17,380 nucleotides of DNA, taken from the NCBI GenBank assembly GCA_035524095.1, contig DATKPK010000030.1, positions 1 to 17,380 on the forward strand, written 5' to 3'. The translations under genes were made by a program, and so were the position numbers. Shown here one piece after another: positions 1-6,595 of this stretch. The stretch is from DATJUF01 sp035524095. Lineage in GTDB: Bacteria; Desulfobacterota; Binatia; Binatales; Binataceae. A model generated the notes under the pieces. That model saw only the letters and a list, made by a program, of their open reading frames with translations. It was not told the origin of the DNA and searched no databases. Within the stretch, counting starts at the first letter, position 1, and every line of letters starts with the position of its first letter.

Positions 1-1
1 T

Positions 2-193
2 GGGGAACGTGGCCCGGACGATACATTTGAATTGGTTTGGGATATGTCGAAGAAGATGCCGGCCGATCGCGACCGTACGGCGCTCGACGTCACGCTTGCC
101 GCGACGGCGATCGCGGCGCCTGGATCGAAATTGTGGGAGGGGCGAAGTACGCCGCGCGCCCTTTTACCGGTGCATCTCGAGCTTCCAGTTTGA
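2..193 (+). CDS. 3' end of an unidentified gene (partial)
   Basis: Frame 2 is open from the window edge to a TGA at 191-193 and gives 63 residues including GPDDTFELVWDMSKKMPADR and a tail ending in HLELPV. Residue composition is balanced and most codons end in G or C, as in the real genes nearby, whereas the other two plus frames here give Arg/Ser-rich shadow peptides. An internal ATG at 44 could start a 49-residue peptide, but the reading continues smoothly upstream of it, so a gene entering from the left is more likely. I do not recognise the family. The next gene on this strand starts about 280 bases later. Confidence 0.45.
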   Translation, partial: GERGPDDTFELVWDMSKKMPADRDRTALDVTLAATAIAAPGSKLWEGRSTPRALLPVHLELPV

Positions 194-242
194 GGATAAG
201 ACGCAACCTAGACCGGACGACGGCCCGCAGCATATAAAAATG

Positions 243-277
243 CAAATCCGCTAGTTCTCGCCTCGCTGGCGGATTTG
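243..277. repeat. 9-bp inverted repeat (hairpin)
   Basis: CAAATCCGC (243-251) and GCGGATTTG (269-277) are perfect reverse complements separated by 17 bases. It lies about 50 bases after the stop of the partial upstream gene and could end or stabilise that transcript. No T-run follows, so a classical intrinsic terminator is not supported. Confidence 0.4.
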
Positions 278-412
278 AGAACATCCTAAAACTCCGCTCG
301 GGCCGCCAGGCAGGAGCGAGCTTCGCCGTCACTAAGTAAATGGTCGCAGGCGTGGCGCCGATATGACCCGGATAATCCTCCGCCATGCTAACTCGGCATT
401 TCGATCTAGTAT

Positions 413-427
413 CGCAACTCAGTTGCG
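413..427. promoter_or_regulatory. Candidate operator palindrome upstream of the His-rich gene
   Basis: CGCAACTCAGTTGCG is a perfect palindrome of 7-bp arms around one central base. It lies 47 bases before the GTG of the histidine-rich gene. Dyads of this size and odd symmetry are typical binding sites of dimeric repressors, including metalloregulators of the Fur family. Linking it to metal sensing is inference from the His-rich and TonB genes that follow; no regulator gene is in the window. Confidence 0.35.
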
Positions 428-474
428 CGTAATGTCGGGGCCACTACTGGCTAAGACAACGATATTGTTTTGAC

Positions 475-831
475 GTGAGCGCATTCTATCATCGCCATGG
501 CGGGGGTAACCATCCTCATGTACATCGTGATGATGAGCATGACGCGAATCACCGTCATCACCACGACCATCACGGACATGAGCATGACGATCATAGTCAT
601 GGCCATAAGCACGCACATCATAGTTACGACTCGAACGGCCATCAGCCGGCGATCGTACTAGCTGATCCCGCCGAACTTGGCCATTGGCATTTTGAAGCAA
701 GCTTCGAGCGCATCACGCTCGCGAGTTTTTATGAATACTCATTCCGATGGAGTCTAACCGATCTTGCACCAATCGTTGAGCTAAGGTGCGAAATCCACCT
801 GGCTCCACGGCCACCGCCCACGCCAGCCTAG
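475..831 (+). CDS. Histidine-rich putative metal-binding protein
   Basis: The protein has 118 residues, 24 of them His; 21 fall between residues 6 and 56, interspersed with Asp, Glu and Gly (for example HRHHHDHHGHEHDDH). Such tracts bind Ni, Zn, Co or Cu and occur in metal chaperones and transporter loops. The remaining 60 residues are not His-rich, have aromatic residues and one Cys (105), and match no family I recognise. There is no signal peptide or membrane segment, which suggests a cytoplasmic location or a misplaced start. GTG at 475 is the first possible start after an in-frame stop at 430-432; no good ribosome site precedes it. The TonB receptor begins 147 bases downstream on the same strand. 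A role in metal storage or delivery is inference from composition and context. Confidence 0.55.
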   Translation: MSAFYHRHGGGNHPHVHRDDEHDANHRHHHDHHGHEHDDHSHGHKHAHHSYDSNGHQPAIVLADPAELGHWHFEASFERITLASFYEYSFRWSLTDLAPIVELRCEIHLAPRPPPTPA

Positions 832-875
832 TTTTCCGACATCTTTGAGCCTCAATTTTCCGCGTCCGAACGCGG

Positions 876-909
876 GTGCGCCGAAGTGCGTTTAGCACTC
901 CGGTTGCAC
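876..909. repeat. Imperfect hairpin between His-rich and TonB genes
   Basis: GTGC (876-879) pairs with GCAC (906-909), CCG (881-883) with CGG (901-903), and AGTGC (885-889) with GCACT (895-899), closing a GTTTA loop, with one mismatch and a small bulge. It is 45 bases after the His-rich stop and about 70 before the receptor start. No T-run follows; it may be an mRNA stability or attenuation structure. A second small stem, TCCGT-GAAG-ACGGA at 948-961, lies just before the receptor's ribosome site. Confidence 0.35.
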
Positions 910-934
910 TTTGGCGCGTCCGCCCGGCCAGACG

Positions 935-985
935 ATGGAATTTTACGTCCGTGAAGACGGAAAGGTGAAGGTGCGTCTTGATTAA
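935..985 (+). CDS. Possible 16-residue leader ORF overlapping the TonB start
   Basis: ATG 935 to TAA 985 encodes MEFYVREDGKVKVRLD and overlaps the TTG start of the TonB receptor by eight bases in another frame. This could couple translation of the two or simply be chance. The frame is open back to a TAG at 893-895. There is no clear ribosome binding site. It resembles the end of a beta-strand-rich protein, but nothing upstream continues it. Low confidence. Confidence 0.2.
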   Translation: MEFYVREDGKVKVRLD

Positions 986-3434
986 GTCAGGAACTGCATT
1001 TCTTCAGGCGCAGAGTTGCGCCCTAAGCGTTTATTCTCTATCCCCAGGGTCGGCCGGCGCCAAGCGACGATCGGTGTCGAGTGCGAGCGCAATGCTTGTG
1101 ATCGCTATGTTGTTCCTAGCAGGCGCGACCGCGTCTGCCGCCCCTCAGAAGCAGATTCGAGTAGTTGTCACAGATACTCTCGGACGGCCACTTCAGAACA
1201 TCGCCCTCGAACTGCAAGGGCAAGATGGAAGAACGATCACACATAGCTATACGCATCAAGATGGAGATGCCAAGTTGCAGATAGCAGAGCCCGGGACTTA
1301 CATGCTGATTGCGACAGGCGCTCATTTCAAACCCGCATCGAAGCTGATCGTGTGGCCCGCGCGCAGTAGTTCCTTTGTTCTAATAATGGAAGCGCGTGAG
1401 GCCTTGAATGTCCCTGTCAGCGCGAGCCGTCTTCGCCCGCAGAATGGACTCTCATCGACTGGCAACAGCAAATACACGATGACTTCGAAGGACATCGCCA
1501 ATCTGCCAGCCGGAGAAGCTGCCCCACTCAATGACGTATTGTTGCAGATGCCAGGCGTGGCACTGGATCAGAATCAAGAGATACATATCCGAGGGGAGCA
1601 TGCCGGAATTCAGTACCAGATGAATGGGATACTGCTGCCGCTCGATATCAACAACGATCCTACTTTTACACAGTTACTAAATGCGTATTTCGTACGCTCG
1701 GTGAGCCTGATTGATGGAATATTGCCAGCTGAATACGGCTATCGCACATCGGGTGTGATCGAAATCCAGACCAAAAATGGCTGCGACGGCGGTCACAACA
1801 ATTTCAGCGTATACGGGGGCATGTACGACACGGCGGAACCGAGCTTTCAGCTTCAGGGATGCAGGGGCAAATTCAGTTACTATTTGACTGGCCTCTATCT
1901 GCATTCCAGCCTTGGACTCAGTTCCGCTACGCCGGGGCATGATCCGATTCATGACAGCGTCAATCAAGGCCAAGGCTTTTCCTATCTCACCTACGATCTC
2001 AACCCTTCGACGAAGCTGAGCTTCATCGGCGGCTGGACGGTGGCGGACAATGAATTTCCCAACCGGCCGGATCTGCCGCCACTGTATACGCTTCAAGGGG
2101 TGAATCCGGCGAATTACCCGTCGAGTGAAATCGATTCGAGTCTGGAGCAGCAGGACTACTATGGGGTTGCCGCTTTAAATGGAGTGGCAGGACAGAGAAT
2201 CGATTACCAGCTAGCTTATGGAATCCACTATAACGAGCAGACCTTTAATCCGGACCCGATCGGTGACCTGATCTATCAGGGTATTTCACCGCAAGCGTTT
2301 ACGAGCGATCTAGCTAACACGCTTCAGGGAGATGTGACCTACCATACTGGCAATCATACCTTTGGCGCAGGTTTCTATTTCGGCGAATATGGCGTTGAGT
2401 CGGACAATACCTCTCAAGTCTTTCGCGTTGACACGAACGGCGTTCAGATTCCTCCGTATTTGCCGATAACGGTGATTGCAAACCTCAATAAGATCAATCT
2501 GCTTTACGGTTTGTACTGGCAGGATACGTGGCAGATCACGCCTAAATTCAGCGTCAACTTTGGCTCCCGATGGGATCGCGCAGACGGCTTCGTCAACGAT
2601 AGCCAGTTCAGCCCGACAATCAACTTCGTCTATACGCCCTGGATCGATACTACAATTCATGCAGGGTTTGCGCGTAACTTTCAGGTGCCGAACTTCCAGA
2701 ATATCTCGATCAGTTCCAATTTAGCGGGCACAAGCGGTTCGACAGGCTTGCCCGAGAGCACTAACAGCACGAAGCTGGATGCGGAGACTGACTATACTTG
2801 GGACGTTGGCTATACGCATCAGATTACGCCCCATCTCCAGATAGCGCAGGATAGCTATTTTCGGATCGACCGCCATTACATTGACGAGGGAGAGTTCGGC
2901 TTTATCCCGCTCGATGCACCTTTCAATTACGTGCGCGGCTATGGCGCGGGAATCGAAAATACTCTGAGCTACAACGTAAGGGATTTCAGTTTGCGAGCGA
3001 CTGCCTTCGTGGCGCGCGAGGAAGTGCGCGGGGTGGCGACCGGGCAGTATAATTTTGCGCCGCTGGGGCAACTCGAATATATCGACAATCATTACATCAT
3101 TCTCGACCATACGCCGCTGCTGGGGATGTCGGGCGGCATGGCTTACCAATGGCGTGACTACAAATTCATGATCGACGGGCTGTACAGCAGCGGCTTGCGT
3201 GGCGGGTTCGCTAATACCGATCAGTTGCCGGTGGTGTGGCAGGTTAATCTGGGCGCGACGCGGAGATTCAAGGTGCCTCATCTTGGCGAATTGGAGAACC
3301 GGATAACCTTGATCAACATCTTTGACCGCACGAATCTGATCCGTCCCGCGACTGGCATTGGCGTATTTCAGTCCGCTTATGGCCCGCGGATATCACTGTA
3401 CGATGGGGTGACCGTGCCACTTCCATCTTTGTGA
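978..3434 (+). CDS. TonB-dependent outer-membrane receptor
   Basis: An 818-residue outer-membrane transporter that would import a ligand using TonB-ExbBD energy. After a KRR n-region (29-31) and a hydrophobic signal segment (about 39-55, TASAA cleavage region) come a carboxypeptidase-regulatory-like beta domain (about 57-140), a plug (about 165-265, with NDVLLQMPGVALDQNQEIHI, the IRGEHAGIQYQMNG stretch and AEYGYRTSGVIEIQTK), and then a long barrel rich in alternating aromatic strands. EALNVPVSAS (141-150) sits where a TonB box would be. TTG 978 is chosen because it keeps the basic n-region and has AAAGGTGAAGG upstream; ATG 1092 would leave a signal with no positive charge. Two Cys (269, 295) may bridge early barrel loops. 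The protein ends in Leu rather than the usual aromatic residue. The ligand is unknown; the neighbours hint at a metal complex. Confidence 0.9.
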   Translation: MIKSGTAFLQAQSCALSVYSLSPGSAGAKRRSVSSASAMLVIAMLFLAGATASAAPQKQIRVVVTDTLGRPLQNIALELQGQDGRTITHSYTHQDGDAKLQIAEPGTYMLIATGAHFKPASKLIVWPARSSSFVLIMEAREALNVPVSASRLRPQNGLSSTGNSKYTMTSKDIANLPAGEAAPLNDVLLQMPGVALDQNQEIHIRGEHAGIQYQMNGILLPLDINNDPTFTQLLNAYFVRSVSLIDGILPAEYGYRTSGVIEIQTKNGCDGGHNNFSVYGGMYDTAEPSFQLQGCRGKFSYYLTGLYLHSSLGLSSATPGHDPIHDSVNQGQGFSYLTYDLNPSTKLSFIGGWTVADNEFPNRPDLPPLYTLQGVNPANYPSSEIDSSLEQQDYYGVAALNGVAGQRIDYQLAYGIHYNEQTFNPDPIGDLIYQGISPQAFTSDLANTLQGDVTYHTGNHTFGAGFYFGEYGVESDNTSQVFRVDTNGVQIPPYLPITVIANLNKINLLYGLYWQDTWQITPKFSVNFGSRWDRADGFVNDSQFSPTINFVYTPWIDTTIHAGFARNFQVPNFQNISISSNLAGTSGSTGLPESTNSTKLDAETDYTWDVGYTHQITPHLQIAQDSYFRIDRHYIDEGEFGFIPLDAPFNYVRGYGAGIENTLSYNVRDFSLRATAFVAREEVRGVATGQYNFAPLGQLEYIDNHYIILDHTPLLGMSGGMAYQWRDYKFMIDGLYSSGLRGGFANTDQLPVVWQVNLGATRRFKVPHLGELENRITLINIFDRTNLIRPATGIGVFQSAYGPRISLYDGVTVPLPSL

Positions 3435-3740
3435 TGCCGGACCTCTTGAAAGTGAGAAGCACTTTCATTATCACTACTGGTGGACGACAGCGCAGTATCC
3501 GACTGGGTAGAGCGTCCGAGAACATTTTGTAGATCGAAAAAGCGCGGAAGCGGCCATGCCTCGTCGCATCCAGGGCAGACGACTTCGCGCGTTGAATTTC
3601 GGCGTTCACAACTGGTTGGGCGCTGGCAGCGCGATCGCAACTCCGCAGTGAGGTTTCAAGTGCATCCAAGAGTGGCAGATCGAAGCTTTTTCTAGCCAGC
3701 TAATTCATGCCCGCCCGTTCGTGCAGGGAGGATTTTAGAA
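3435..3740. other. 306-base intergenic region between receptor and di-heme gene
   Basis: It begins with the 3' hairpin at 3447-3467 and ends with a strong ribosome site, GGGAGGA at 3726-3732, for the cytochrome gene. In between I see no supported gene: the short open frames are not protein-like. No convincing -35/-10 pair was found, so it is open whether the cytochrome has its own promoter. Confidence 0.5.
3447..3467 (+). terminator. Hairpin just after the TonB receptor gene
   Basis: TGAAAGTG (3447-3454) and CACTTTCA (3460-3467) form a perfect 8-bp stem with an AGAAG loop, 13 bases after the receptor stop. The following ATTATCACT is only weakly T-rich, so it is a possible terminator or a 3'-end protecting structure. 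Confidence 0.4.
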
Positions 3741-5543
3741 ATGAAACGGATCATGCTCCTGACCCCGTTGGGAGTTTGCGTAGCGATAATCGGAGCATTG
3801 CTGGCGTTCTCACCTGCCGAGGCGGAAGCGATGAACAATCAACCGAGCCCGCGCAACTATCAACCTCTTCCACCCAATTACAATCCCTACCCTCCCGGGA
3901 TTCTGCCTTCAGATCTGAACGCCGAAATACAGAGAGTTGAGACGGAAGTTAATTCGATTGAGGATGAGGCTCTCGGAGAATGGCAGGCTCTACCTCCGCC
4001 GACTCTGGCAGGAAACCCGCCAACGCTGCAAGGGACGGGATATCAAGCCATCCAAATACTCGGCCAGTTGTTGAATTTCGACAGTAACATGTCTCCTTTG
4101 AGGGATGAGGCCTGCGGCTTTTGCCACATGCCCTACGCCGGCTTCAGCGGACCGATACCATCGGTGAATCTGACGATGATCGCGTATCCAGGGTCGGCTC
4201 ACTATCGCGCGGCCAAGCGCACGGCAATGCGGTACCCCTACGCGACCAATTTCCCGGTGTTGCAGTACAACGACGTACAGAGCTTATTTTTTGGTGGAAA
4301 TTTCTGGGACGGGCGAGCGACTGGGTACTTGTTGCAGAGTCCTTCCGCCGAGCAGGCGCAGCATCCCCCGGTCGATGCTGACGAAATGGGGCTAGCCGAT
4401 ACGGCCTGCATCGCGTACCGGCTGTCCCAAGCAAGGTATCGTCCCCTTTTTCAGCTGATATGGGGAGACTCATTTGATATCCAATGGCCGGGCAACACTG
4501 AGGCGATTTGTGATACTCCAGCAGGATCGGCGATTTTTCGTGGAAGTGCCACGCCGATTGCGTTGAGTCCGGAAGATCGCACGAAGGCAAATACTGTCTT
4601 CAACCATTGGGGTCAGTCTCTCGCCTCATATGAGGCTTCGACGTCGGTTAGCGCCTTCTCATCGAAATTCGATGCATTCCTGGCGGGCGCCTACACTATG
4701 ACCTCAGACGAAGCAGCGGGTTATGCTTTATTCAACGGCAAGGGAAACTGCAACTCTTGCCATCTTGACGGAGTATCCACCACGCTGCAGCCGGGCCAGA
4801 CAGACACCGGCAATATTGCCGATGTAAGGCCACTGTTCACTTGCTTTGGTTACGCCAATGAGGGGCTGCCGCTGAATCCTGCGGTTGCTTTATTTTACGA
4901 GACGAGACCCGACAGCTATGGATATACGCCCAATCCTTACGGATTCGCTTATAGAGATTTGGGATTAGGCACATTCCTCAGAGGCGGCTTCGGCTCCAGT
5001 CCGAATCCGAACTCACAATGGTTACCATTAGCACCGACGGTTGATGGTCAATTTCAAGTGGCGTCGGCTCGCAACGTAGCGATGACGCCGCCGCAGTGTC
5101 CGACAACCGAAGCTCCCGGCCCCTACTTTCAGAAAGAGTTCTTTCACAATGGGTACATCAAGAGCCTGAAACAACTAGTCCATTTCTACAACACGCGCGA
5201 CGTATATGGGTACAACGTAACCTCGGGTCACTGCCCGGCAGGAACGACTGAAAGAGTGGATTGCTGGCCACTACCCGAGGTGCCAAACAACATCGATATG
5301 ACGACTGGCGACCTCGGCCTGACGGATCAAGAAGAGGACCAGATCGTGGCCTTTCTGCAGACGCTCACGGACGGGTACACAACGCCATACCTTTACAGCG
5401 ATGCCTTCACAGGTTCCTGCATGAGCGGCGGTTCAGCTTCAACTCAAGGCAATGAAACCCTTGTAGCAACTCCGCCATTACCGGAATGCGCATCGGCTAT
5501 CTGCGACAGCGCCCCGGTGCCAGGCCCGCTGCCAATTCCATAG
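3741..5543 (+). CDS. Di-heme cytochrome c peroxidase/MauG-like protein
   Basis: A 600-residue secreted cytochrome. A signal peptide (1-30, ending AEAEA) leads to a Pro/Tyr-rich linker (about 35-57). Two c-type heme sites follow: CGFCH (125-129) and CNSCH (337-341). Between them is the family motif NFWDGRATG (187-195); after the second come ARNVAMTPP (443-451), FFHNGYIKSLKQLVHFYN (467-484) and a final DQEEDQIVAFLQTLTDG helix (529-545). These mark the bacterial di-heme peroxidase/MauG superfamily, which reduces H2O2 or performs oxidations in the periplasm. At 600 residues it is far longer than classical CcpA (about 320-350), with large insertions, and the mature protein holds nine Cys outside the heme motifs (223, 257, 368, 453, 498, 508, 560, 583, 588). 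The gene has a strong ribosome site and is followed six bases later by the FN3 gene. Peroxidase versus MauG-type oxidase activity cannot be decided here. Confidence 0.88.
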   Translation: MKRIMLLTPLGVCVAIIGALLAFSPAEAEAMNNQPSPRNYQPLPPNYNPYPPGILPSDLNAEIQRVETEVNSIEDEALGEWQALPPPTLAGNPPTLQGTGYQAIQILGQLLNFDSNMSPLRDEACGFCHMPYAGFSGPIPSVNLTMIAYPGSAHYRAAKRTAMRYPYATNFPVLQYNDVQSLFFGGNFWDGRATGYLLQSPSAEQAQHPPVDADEMGLADTACIAYRLSQARYRPLFQLIWGDSFDIQWPGNTEAICDTPAGSAIFRGSATPIALSPEDRTKANTVFNHWGQSLASYEASTSVSAFSSKFDAFLAGAYTMTSDEAAGYALFNGKGNCNSCHLDGVSTTLQPGQTDTGNIADVRPLFTCFGYANEGLPLNPAVALFYETRPDSYGYTPNPYGFAYRDLGLGTFLRGGFGSSPNPNSQWLPLAPTVDGQFQVASARNVAMTPPQCPTTEAPGPYFQKEFFHNGYIKSLKQLVHFYNTRDVYGYNVTSGHCPAGTTERVDCWPLPEVPNNIDMTTGDLGLTDQEEDQIVAFLQTLTDGYTTPYLYSDAFTGSCMSGGSASTQGNETLVATPPLPECASAICDSAPVPGPLPIP

Positions 5544-5549
5544 TGCCTA

Positions 5550-6074
5550 ATGCGAAAGGTAATTGAAGGTCTTTCGTTGAATAGACTATTTAAGCTGACT
5601 GTGATCGCCAGTACCGCCTGCCTGCTAGCGTCGAACTGCGCCGCGCAGGAACTTCCACCGGCGCCGAAACCTGCGCATGTAATGATCAAGCAGGGTCCTG
5701 CGCTCGAATTCGCACGCAGTGACTTGGCGATTATCAGGTGGACGACCAACAACCCTGGAGGGACAGACGATCATTTCGCGGTTGTGCATTATGGGACGAA
5801 TCCCAAGGAGTTGAACGAGGCAGCGAAATCGCCTGTCAGACTGAACCGAGACCATGCACAAACGATGTTCCGCGTGCGGATCGACGGTCTGCAGCCGAAG
5901 ACTAACTATTACTATTTCGTCACCTCAACGGATAGCAACGGCGTCAACGATGGCGATAAAAGCGGGGTCAAAGAGTTCAGCACGCCCGGCCCGGGCGAGC
6001 GGGTCGAAGCCGACCCCCCAGCCGCTTGCGCCTCGGTCAAACTGATGCCGACAGTTCGAGGCGGTTCAAGGTAG
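5550..6074 (+). CDS. Secreted single fibronectin type III domain protein
   Basis: A 174-residue protein with a signal peptide (LFKLTVIASTACLLASNCAAQ, about 13-33). One beta-sandwich of FN3 type covers about 40-147, with SDLAIIRWTTNNP, FAVVHYGTNP, the strand FRVRIDGLQPKTNYYYFVT and a closing KEFSTPG. The arrangement resembles the N-terminal FN3 domain of purple acid phosphatases, but no catalytic domain follows. It begins six bases after the cytochrome stop, without a good ribosome site of its own, so translation is probably coupled; TTG 5577 after AAGGTCTTTC is an alternative start giving a cleaner signal peptide. ASNC (27-30) is not a convincing lipobox because of Asn before Cys. It is probably a periplasmic or surface partner of the di-heme protein. 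Its 3' end overlaps the convergent cupredoxin gene by nine bases. Confidence 0.75.
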   Translation: MRKVIEGLSLNRLFKLTVIASTACLLASNCAAQELPPAPKPAHVMIKQGPALEFARSDLAIIRWTTNNPGGTDDHFAVVHYGTNPKELNEAAKSPVRLNRDHAQTMFRVRIDGLQPKTNYYYFVTSTDSNGVNDGDKSGVKEFSTPGPGERVEADPPAACASVKLMPTVRGGSR

Positions 6075-6470
6075 TTCGTTATTGCGTAAATTCTCTGCTG
6101 AGGCCGACTGACTACGTGGTTCCTGCACGACGATCGTCATCCGCATGTCGCCGTGTCCGAAGCCGCAGTAATGATCGCAAATCGCTTTGAACGTACCGGT
6201 AACGTCCGGGGTCACGTTGATATGCGTCAACTTGCCCGGCTTGATGTCCGCATCGATTTTCAATTGCCGGATCATAAACCCATGGGTGACATCGTCGCTA
6301 GTCAGTTCGAGGGTGACGGCTTGGCCTTTGAGCAGTGTTATGCGGTTTGGTGTGAAGTGAAATTGGCTCGCGGTTATCTTCACGACCGGCCCGGCAGGTT
6401 CAGGCTGGATCGGCATAGGCGCGGTGCAGGCGCTCAAGCTGGCTACCACACAGACGGCCACAGCGGTCAT
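6066..6470 (-). CDS. CuA-type cupredoxin lipoprotein (COX2-like)
   Basis: A 134-residue protein with a lipoprotein signal: MTAVAVCVVASLSAC has an LSAC lipobox with Cys15. The rest is a cupredoxin fold with H63 (in THGF) and the motif CDHYCGFGHGDM (98-109). This matches the binuclear CuA ligand pattern of cytochrome oxidase subunit II and nitrous oxide reductase (His, CxxxC, His, Met: H63, C98, C102, H106, M109). The residue normally Glu between the cysteines, a backbone ligand in COX2, is His100. It lacks the two N-terminal membrane helices of COX2, so it is a stand-alone electron carrier or copper carrier on the periplasmic face. The signal has no basic n-region and no clear ribosome site; the frame stays open upstream only to a stop near 6504-6506, so the start is uncertain. 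The gene converges on and overlaps the FN3 gene. Confidence 0.8.
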   Translation of the reverse strand: MTAVAVCVVASLSACTAPMPIQPEPAGPVVKITASQFHFTPNRITLLKGQAVTLELTSDDVTHGFMIRQLKIDADIKPGKLTHINVTPDVTGTFKAICDHYCGFGHGDMRMTIVVQEPRSQSASAENLRNNELP

Positions 6471-6511
6471 GGCCGCGATGACCGCTACGGCCGTGGCGCA
6501 CGCTCACAAAT

Positions 6512-6595
6512 CTCAGGACGCTGCGTGCGGCGCTGCGTGACTGCGTCCCATACTACGAAACTCCGGCGGCTCTGGAAGGCAGAATCCGCGCGGCG
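6512..6595 (+). pseudogene. Untranslated remnant of the anti-sigma gene 5' part
   Basis: In frame with the anti-sigma-like gene but upstream of its first usable start, the DNA still reads LRTLRAALRDCVPYYETPAA followed by LEGRIRAAM. This is the typical linker of membrane anti-sigma factors after their zinc finger (family memory). The frame runs to a TGA at 6479-6481 with no ATG, GTG or TTG, and no HxxxCxxC motif was found in any plus frame upstream. The 5' part therefore seems deleted or decayed. Confidence 0.45.

Larger units (their letters stand above)
194..474. other. Intergenic region with inverted repeats
   Basis: About 280 bases without a convincing gene. It holds the 9-bp inverted repeat at 243-277 and the short palindrome at 413-427 (listed separately). 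A TATAAA string at 233-238 has no matching -35 box. A 98-codon minus-strand frame (90-386) crosses the region but has no recognisable domain and overlaps the partial gene, so it was not called. A 13-codon frame, ATG 432 to TGA 473, ends one base before the GTG of the next gene. Confidence 0.5.

Noticed and set aside
243..277. Intrinsic terminator after the partial gene
   Set aside because: The stem is good but no T-run follows on either strand, so it is kept only as an inverted repeat.
90..386. 98-codon minus-strand ORF at the left end
   Set aside because: No recognisable domain, Arg/Ala/Pro-rich composition, and overlap with the better-supported partial plus-strand frame.
451..642. Minus-strand ORF rich in Met and Val, looking like a membrane peptide
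   Set aside because: It is the antisense of the CAT/CAC histidine codons, which read as ATG/GTG; it has no independent support.
2721..3281. 186-codon minus-strand ORF
   Set aside because: Antisense shadow inside the TonB receptor barrel region.
5550..6074. Lipoprotein call for the FN3 protein
   Set aside because: The ASNC sequence has Asn directly before Cys, which does not fit the lipobox; a normal secretion signal is more likely.
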